64,000 nt of DNA from Phragmites australis (lineage: Eukaryota; Streptophyta; Magnoliopsida; Poales; Poaceae): assembly GCF_958298935.1 (NCBI RefSeq), contig NC_084942.1, positions 7,323,501-7,387,500 of the forward strand, written 5' to 3'. The notes under the pieces are model-generated. The model made no database searches. It was given only the letters and a program-made list of their open reading frames with translations, and was not told the DNA's origin. Each line of letters opens with the position of its first letter. Position 1 is the first letter of the stretch. This document shows positions 58,215 to 64,000 of the stretch, piece by piece. The position numbers and the translations under genes were made by a program.

Positions 58215-58395
58215 GTTGGGAGACTAGAGTGAATAAACAAAGTGGAAATATCATGTTGGATTGTTGGTATTGTTGTTCTTAATCATTGGCACAGCTGTGT
58301 TTCTTGATTTGTTTAACGCCAACGCTTCCTATCTCTAGCTCCCTATAACTGTCTTGTACAAAGATTTGCAGGTTGCGCTTAGGCTAGAGAGAAAA
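58215..58395 (+). repeat. Copy of the DUF1685 3'-flank sequence
   Basis: GGGAGACTAGAGTGAATAAA, TTGGCACAGCTGTGTTTCTTG and TTTGCAGGTTGCGCT match 6327-6480 in the same order, with scattered differences and a longer gap. No part of the DUF1685 coding sequence accompanies it. Confidence 0.65.
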
Positions 58396-58920
58396 CGGCA
58401 AAAATCTATAAATAAGCAACAAACATAATTATATTTGCTAAAATAGATAACATATCAGCGTATTTATAAATTTAGCATATGCATTTCGCACTTAAACACC
58501 GAAAAATCGATTATGATACTTAAGATACCGAAAAATCCTGTATTCAGGGAGTTTTCGGCACTTGATATGCCGAATACGGTGAACAGTCACCTGAGGTTGG
58601 CCCCGCTCACACCACATCGGTCGATGCTTTCGGTGGGACAGGTCACGTTGTGTCGCGTTATTTCGTTTTTGCCGCCTTTTTAAACATGTGTGCTGCCATG
58701 TTTCGCTATAAAATGCGAGTGCGCTGTCGTGTTTCACTATAAAGAGCCGTAGCGCGACCAGAGAGTAGACGAGCAGCGCGAGAAAGGAAGGAGAGGAGAG
58801 GAGAAGCAGCAGCATAGCGTATGGAGAGGAGAAGCAGCCTGAGGTGAGGAGTAGCAGCAGTGCGAGAGGAGGAGAACCAGCCCCAGACGAGAAGGAGTAG
58901 TAGCACGAGTTACAGTAAAT
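58396..58920 (+). promoter_or_regulatory. Promoter-like region with TATA boxes, no gene found
   Basis: Two related segments, GTTTCGCTATAAAATGCGAG (about 58698) and GTTTCACTATAAAGAGCCG (about 58732), each with a TATA box, are followed by a purine-rich leader-like GAGGAGAGGAGAAGCAGCAG. The upstream part has ACCGAAAAATC twice (58499, 58529). It may be the promoter of an unidentified transposon. Minus-strand frames here are incidental. Confidence 0.35.
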
Positions 58921-60243
58921 ACTTAAATTATCTATTTAATCAATACTTACAGTAATAATAGTAATTAGAGTAAGTAGATTGTTTAATCTGTTTAATTATA
59001 TTTGTACAATTATTTGCTTAGTTTGATTATATAAATTTGATTCTTTGCTTAGTCAGTGTAACAGTAATTAGCGTAAATTTGTATAATGATAATTATTTGT
59101 TTAGTCGGAGTAACTAGATGGTATAATAGTAATTAGCGTGAATTGATTAGTCAGTGTAATTAGATTATTTAATTAGTTTAATAAATGATGGCCCAGTGGT
59201 GGTACTTTGTGCTGGTGGTGGTGTATGGTGGTGGTCTAGCACATGCATCCTCTCCATATGTGGAAGTAGAGTGTCAGTGCAATGAGAGGAAAGAGTGGAA
59301 AAGAAAGGAAAAAAAAGGTAAAGGAAAAAAATAATTTTCAAAAAGATTTAAAAAACTTTGGTTGGATAGAAAGATTTGATAAAAATCACAATGCACCAAA
59401 AAATTATCAAATTGAATTTTTTTAATTAATAGTGGTGTGTGCTTGTTTAATTAGTATTTTAATTCAATCTATTAAAATAATAGTGCGGACAAGAACTCTT
59501 GCCCTTAGGTACATAAAAGAAACAGCTATGAAGTCAAATAGAGTAATATTTTTAGTATCTTCTACTCATTGTAGACTAGTCCCTTTCTCTATTCAGCTCA
59601 CTCAGCATAAAGAAATCTATGAATATGTTAATAGTGTATTGTTAAATATGAGCACTGAAATTTTGCTAGAAACTATAGGCATAGTAGTATTCACCGTAAA
59701 AAGGAGATGATCACTGGGTTGAGAGCAGCATGCTGACGCTTCTGACTTTTGGAAGAGTAAATGTGCTGTAAAGAAAGCTAGCAAAACTAGCTTCAAAATA
59801 GTTTTGAAGTCAATTTATAATGATATTGAATATTTGGTCAATATAACTTTAATGTTAGTTTAATTAATATTTTAATTCAATATTAAATATTTAATTTGAA
59901 ATCAATATTGATGATTTAATTAGCATTGTTAATTACTTAAATATTTTGTATTGTTAAGTATAGTACTATTTAATTTGTGTTGTTAATTTATTTATTATTT
60001 ATTGAGAGGCGTAATTAGTTGTATATCGTACATACATCTAAGTAGTTATTTTGTTAGATGTACTTTGTTTAGCAGATACAATATGATTTTCCATATTTAT
60101 TACGTAGAACATTCCACAGTTTTGCATGGGAGGCTCGTAACAATTTAGAACTGCTAGTACATATAGAGTTTGGTTGAGATACCTAATGATCTGGATGGCC
60201 TGAAATCACATGTTATGAGCATTTTGAGTGTGAATCAGCAATC
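58921..60243. other. AT-rich stretch, no gene seen
   Basis: Units like TAGTCAGTGTAA and AGTAATTAGCGTAAATT recur between 58960 and 59160. The open frame 59432-59710 has no recognisable domain and is probably chance. Confidence 0.5.
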
Positions 60244-60534
60244 TCATACTGTTGTCCCTGGATTCGTCATGGCAATCTTCTGCAGTAGCCTCGCAGCATA
60301 GTTGTAAGACTCCTTGAAGCTTCGAAATAGCCTCTTCAATGCCTTCTGCTTCGCTCGCTGTGTAGTATGATAATTGATCAGCATACCCGTCTTAGTTTGC
60401 ACCTCCTTCATAATGGATTTTGGCGATAAATAAATATCTATACTAACAAGAGTGATGAGGAGTTGGGCTTTGATCCTTGCATCAACGGCGTGGCTCACAT
60501 TTCTAACAGCCTCTTCGTTGCCTGTATGTGGAGT
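60244..60534 (-). pseudogene. MULE (Mutator-like) transposase fragment
   Basis: The minus strand reads EAVRNVSHAVDARIKAQLL, then SIMKEVQTKTGMLINYHTTQ, AKQKALKRLFRSFKESYNYA and ARLLQKIAMTNPGTTV. This is the segment just before the catalytic domain of plant Mutator-like transposases, ending in the usual NPGT motif. The catalytic DDE part does not follow, and the upstream side is cut by the LTR at 60535. It is a short dead fragment. Confidence 0.75.
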
Positions 60535-63500
60535 GTCACATCCGGTTTTAACGGCCAAAATCAGATGCGGCTTATGTGTGCCCAGGATGTTCAACACACA
60601 TAAGGATATCACAGGTGAAGTAACAAAAGCAATACTTCTATTAAATAAACGTTAAACTCTTACAGTAATTGACATATATTGTCTTCTATGAAGATATCTG
60701 CAGCGGAACAGAAGCACTGGTGCCCAACAACACCGCAGGCAACTGACCGGGAGACACGCGCCTAGAACGTCATAACCTCGTCTTGATAGTCTTCAACATC
60801 TTCACTCACTGAGCAGCAGCATACATGTCGTATGCTGTAGGGAAAATAGCAAATGTGAGCACATAGAGTACTCAGCAAGTGGGGGAAAGTAATGATATGC
60901 AGGCTTATACCAAGAATAGGCTAACACATGGCATATTTGCGTAAATACGAGTAATGAAAAGATATTTGGACTCAAAAGCATTAAGCAATTATTAAGTGAA
61001 TGCAACCCATACAATCTAACACGCAGCATACAAGGCTCCCCACCTTGCACACTATAACCGTCTAGTACTCCCTGTACTATAACCAAAACCATCTAGTACT
61101 CCCTGTATCAGAACCATAACCACAACCATCTAGTACTCCCTGTACCAGAACCATAACCACAACCAGACTCATAACCACAACCCACTAATCATGTGAGGAT
61201 CCAAGTCTCTCATATCCGTGAGCACGGCTGTTATAACAGTTTTACACTCTGCAGAGGTTGTCCAGCTTTCTCCACGAGTCAGTGAATTCCATGTTGCCAT
61301 GTTCGCGAAACACTTAACACACGCCAGTGGTGTACTGCCAAGAATCACTGTATGACACTTTCCACTAACCAGAGACTAATCCAGTATGTGTCTGCCCACT
61401 AGGTTTCACCGTTAGGCTTTACGCAAGCTAAGCTCCTACCCAGAAGCCCCCTTTTGTGCTGACCCAACACACACTGGATAGACTCTAATCAGTATGTCAT
61501 GCCTTACCCATATCAGCCTCGTGGTTGGTACGTTACTTCTTGGGTTGTCGCTCCACGAACCGGTCCTTACTTAGGTTACTATAAACCAACATCATAACCA
61601 TGACAACCATCAACACCACTTTGCTCAAGGCCTAAGGTTCCATGTTGCTAGACCATTAACAGATTAACCATCAATGTTGTATATGTTCATTAGTCAAGAT
61701 TATGACACTTCTTAACATCCCAAAAGCATGGCTAAGCAATCTATCCACAAAGGACATCTAAACATAAACCATCTAGGTTCCAAGGGATGATAAGGGAAAA
61801 TCTAAGGAAAACCCTAACAAAGGTGACTACACATCATATTGACAGACACTGCATGCAATTTTGTAAAATAAAACATTTAAAAATATAGGTTCAAGATGAT
61901 CAAGGACACTTGCCTTTTTCCCAATGCTGCTCAGTGCTGTCGAAATCTTGGTCTTGAAGTCCTTCGAACTGCTCCGGAACGTTATCGACTAATCGCGAGA
62001 ACTACCGACAAACAACACAAAGAAAAACACTAAGAACAACATACCAAACATCATTAAAACACTTTAAAATACTATGGTTGGATAGGGATAATTTTAGAAA
62101 TATTTAGACACAAGAATCGTCTAAATCGGAGTTAAGATGAAAAGAGAACAGCTTTCGAGAGATGGATTAGACTGAAAATAAAGACTAATTTACTGGAGTT
62201 ATCTTCCTATGGGAAAAGAGTTTATTGTGTAATCATTGCGCTAGGCTTAACAACATCCTTATGCAAAATTCAAGAAGTGTAGGGTAGATTAGACTTCATT
62301 GGCTAGGCAAAGGAGAATGATGTGGAATGATTTGGCATGCTATGCAAGTACCATCTTGGATTAAAGAAGGGATACATTAAGGTCTAGTATTGATTACCTA
62401 TGATGGATCAAAAAGGCCAAAGGTTGTGCTTCTAGGTTTAGAATACTACTGGTGACTATATGTAGCGGCGGTGGTTCGGGTTTCGTCGAAGATGGCGATC
62501 GGGCACGTGGCCACAGACATCGATGTCGGCTTCAGTGGTGTTTTAGTGAAACGAGGGAAGCATGGCGTAGAACACGGAAAGACTAACTCAGTGGTATGGT
62601 TGGTTTTGGAAGGGGTCATTCGAGGTAGCGGCAAAACAGCGATGACTGCTTCTAGGTTTGGTGGTGACCGCGAACAGATGCAAGAACGAAGACGCTCGAG
62701 TTCTAGGAGATTGGCTATGAATTTGAGGAACCGTTTGAACAAGGATGTTCATATAACCCGGGAACACAATGCTATGGCATAGTTTTGAGTAGATCATCCA
62801 CTGAGAGGAAGAATGATCAGCAAAGATGAGACGGGTGATGGCTGCGACATGTTGTGGTTGGCAATGGCGTCCTGGTCGTGTCGCTGCACAAACGGGGATA
62901 GGCTCCTAGGGTAACGTAGAAGACTCGATGGGACACACCGTGACGCGGTTGGTGCATCCATACAGCTTTCAGATTGACGGGGGACGCGAATGCAAATCCG
63001 GTGCGCGTGCAGAAACTGGACAGTGGGTATGTTTGATAGTTTGGCTAATCTACTGGCGAACCTGGTCGATGAGGGCGTGGGGAACATCATGGGACATGCA
63101 CCGGTAAAAGGGCTTGGTGATTTGACCTCTGGTCGGTCGGGAACATCGATGCCAATCGGCTACAACGCGGCTGTCTCGTGGCTGTCCGCGATGGTGACGA
63201 CCGTGGCGGCATAGATCGGGCTTTGGCCGGGGCTAGGGCTTGGCTAGAGACTTAGCATGATGCTAAAACAGTAGTAAGGGAGGAGAAAAAGAGGTCCTCA
63301 CCTTGCTTTGATGGTGGAAGAAGGAGGATTCGCGGAGTAGACGACGTAGCGCATCACGAGCTGCGGCGGCGGCGACTCCAGCGAACGGCGGCGCTCCAGC
63401 GACGCACGGGCAGGGCAGCATCGACTTCTAGGGCTTGGAGGCGTGGAATAGAGGTAGGAGAGGGCGTGCAACTCATATATATAGGGCTACGGGCGGCTAG

Positions 63501-64000
63501 ATGAGGTGGAGTCCAAACCGAACATGAATTGGATTCGAGTTCGAGTCGGTTACGATTTCCTTTTTCGCAGCTCTGTATTCCGAGGATAATATCGCCATCG
63601 TACAGACTCCAAATTGGACGTTTCATGATTCTAAATTGTAGTACTCAAAAAGATCTACAACTTTGGTAGCCATTGGAACATCTGAAAACGGCATCTTGAT
63701 TTCCAAAAATGCACCACAAGATAAACTGTTTGAACTCGGACTTCTCTGCGCAGCACTGATTTCGGGGGTCATAACTAGTAGCTCTATTATCCAAAAGAGG
63801 ACTTCCATAGGTTAAAATCGAAGCTCTCGACGAGACCTACAATTTTGGTATTGTCAAGATTTACATTTGAGGCCGTTTTGAACTCCAAAACGTCATGCAA
63901 AGATGAGACTGTACAGGACTCTGCGAAAATTTACAGATTTTATGGATCCTTTGTTGGTCCATCTAGAAGACTTGGCTAAGGGTTTGGACTTGAGCAAGAT
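60535..64000 (+). repeat. GypE2: GypE-family LTR, runs off the window
   Basis: It starts TGTCACATCCGGTTTTAACG. 60535-61800 is the inverse of 54580-55752: ACTTATGTGTG, GAGTACTCAGCAAGT, the CATCTAGTACTCCCTGTA repeats (61070-61145), CCGTGAGCACGGCTG (61216-61230), CGAACCGGTCCTTACTTAGG. The rest to 64000 includes GC-rich sequence (62460-63450) without a domain; open frames on both strands there are incidental. It is already longer than GypE1, so it may be a longer LTR or may hold an insertion. Confidence 0.75.

Noticed and set aside
59432..59710. 92-codon open frame as a small gene
   Set aside because: No domain, AT-rich surroundings, no promoter or partner exon; probably chance.

Overview
This is a plant nuclear window, almost certainly from a grass (Poaceae). 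The one intact gene has the GC-rich coding sequence and short GT-AG intron usual in grasses. The rest is mostly nested LTR retrotransposons with Tourist-type MITEs and a Harbinger element. The species cannot be fixed from the sequence. No tRNA, rRNA, CRISPR or bacterial-style operon was seen.

Genic left end (1-8 kb): a truncated, broken Ty1/copia element with its right LTR (about 490-2263); the remnant of a TatD-type DNase gene on the minus strand (2332-3359, four recognisable exons, in-frame stop); then one intact two-exon gene for a plant DUF1685 protein (5050-5937, +, 204 aa). Its 3' flank carries an 812-bp Tourist-like element bounded by TAA duplications (6857-7668).

Nested block (8033-56385): about 48 kb, 75% of the window, lies between two short related LTRs flanked by the same 5-bp target repeat (CCTGC). 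It is one minus-strand copia element (here CopD, about 7.0 kb of its own sequence) repeatedly inserted into. CopD's RNase H region holds CopA, a plus-strand Sirevirus-like copia (8625-36344, target repeat GTAAT). CopA's pre-integrase region holds GagB, a minus-strand element with a gag but no visible pol (13391-25584). GagB in turn carries a solo LTR in one of its LTRs and a MITE in its interior. CopA's right LTR holds GypC, a chromovirus-like gypsy element with 3-kb LTRs (30679-35125). CopD's reverse transcriptase is split by HarbF, a 10.9-kb PIF/Harbinger element (37316-48238, target repeat TAA) with both characteristic proteins as pseudogenes; HarbF itself contains a cluster of further LTRs (38926-45216). 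CopD's leader is split by a 2.65-kb solo LTR, GypE1 (53101-55752, target repeat CCGCT).

Right end (56.4-64 kb): the old right flank of the CopD insertion, with a 53-bp tandem repeat, a 603-bp foldback MITE (57351-57953), a piece resembling the DUF1685 3' flank, an AT-rich stretch without recognisable genes, a MULE transposase fragment (60244-60534, -), and an LTR of the GypE family running off the window (60535-64000, +).

Nearly all transposon coding regions carry stops, frameshifts or lost catalytic residues, so none looks able to move by itself. Only the DUF1685 gene looks functional. I found no new multi-gene system. The most unusual items are the gag-only GagB with four zinc knuckles, the CGGA/TCCG motif arrays shared by otherwise different LTR families, and the clean nesting record.
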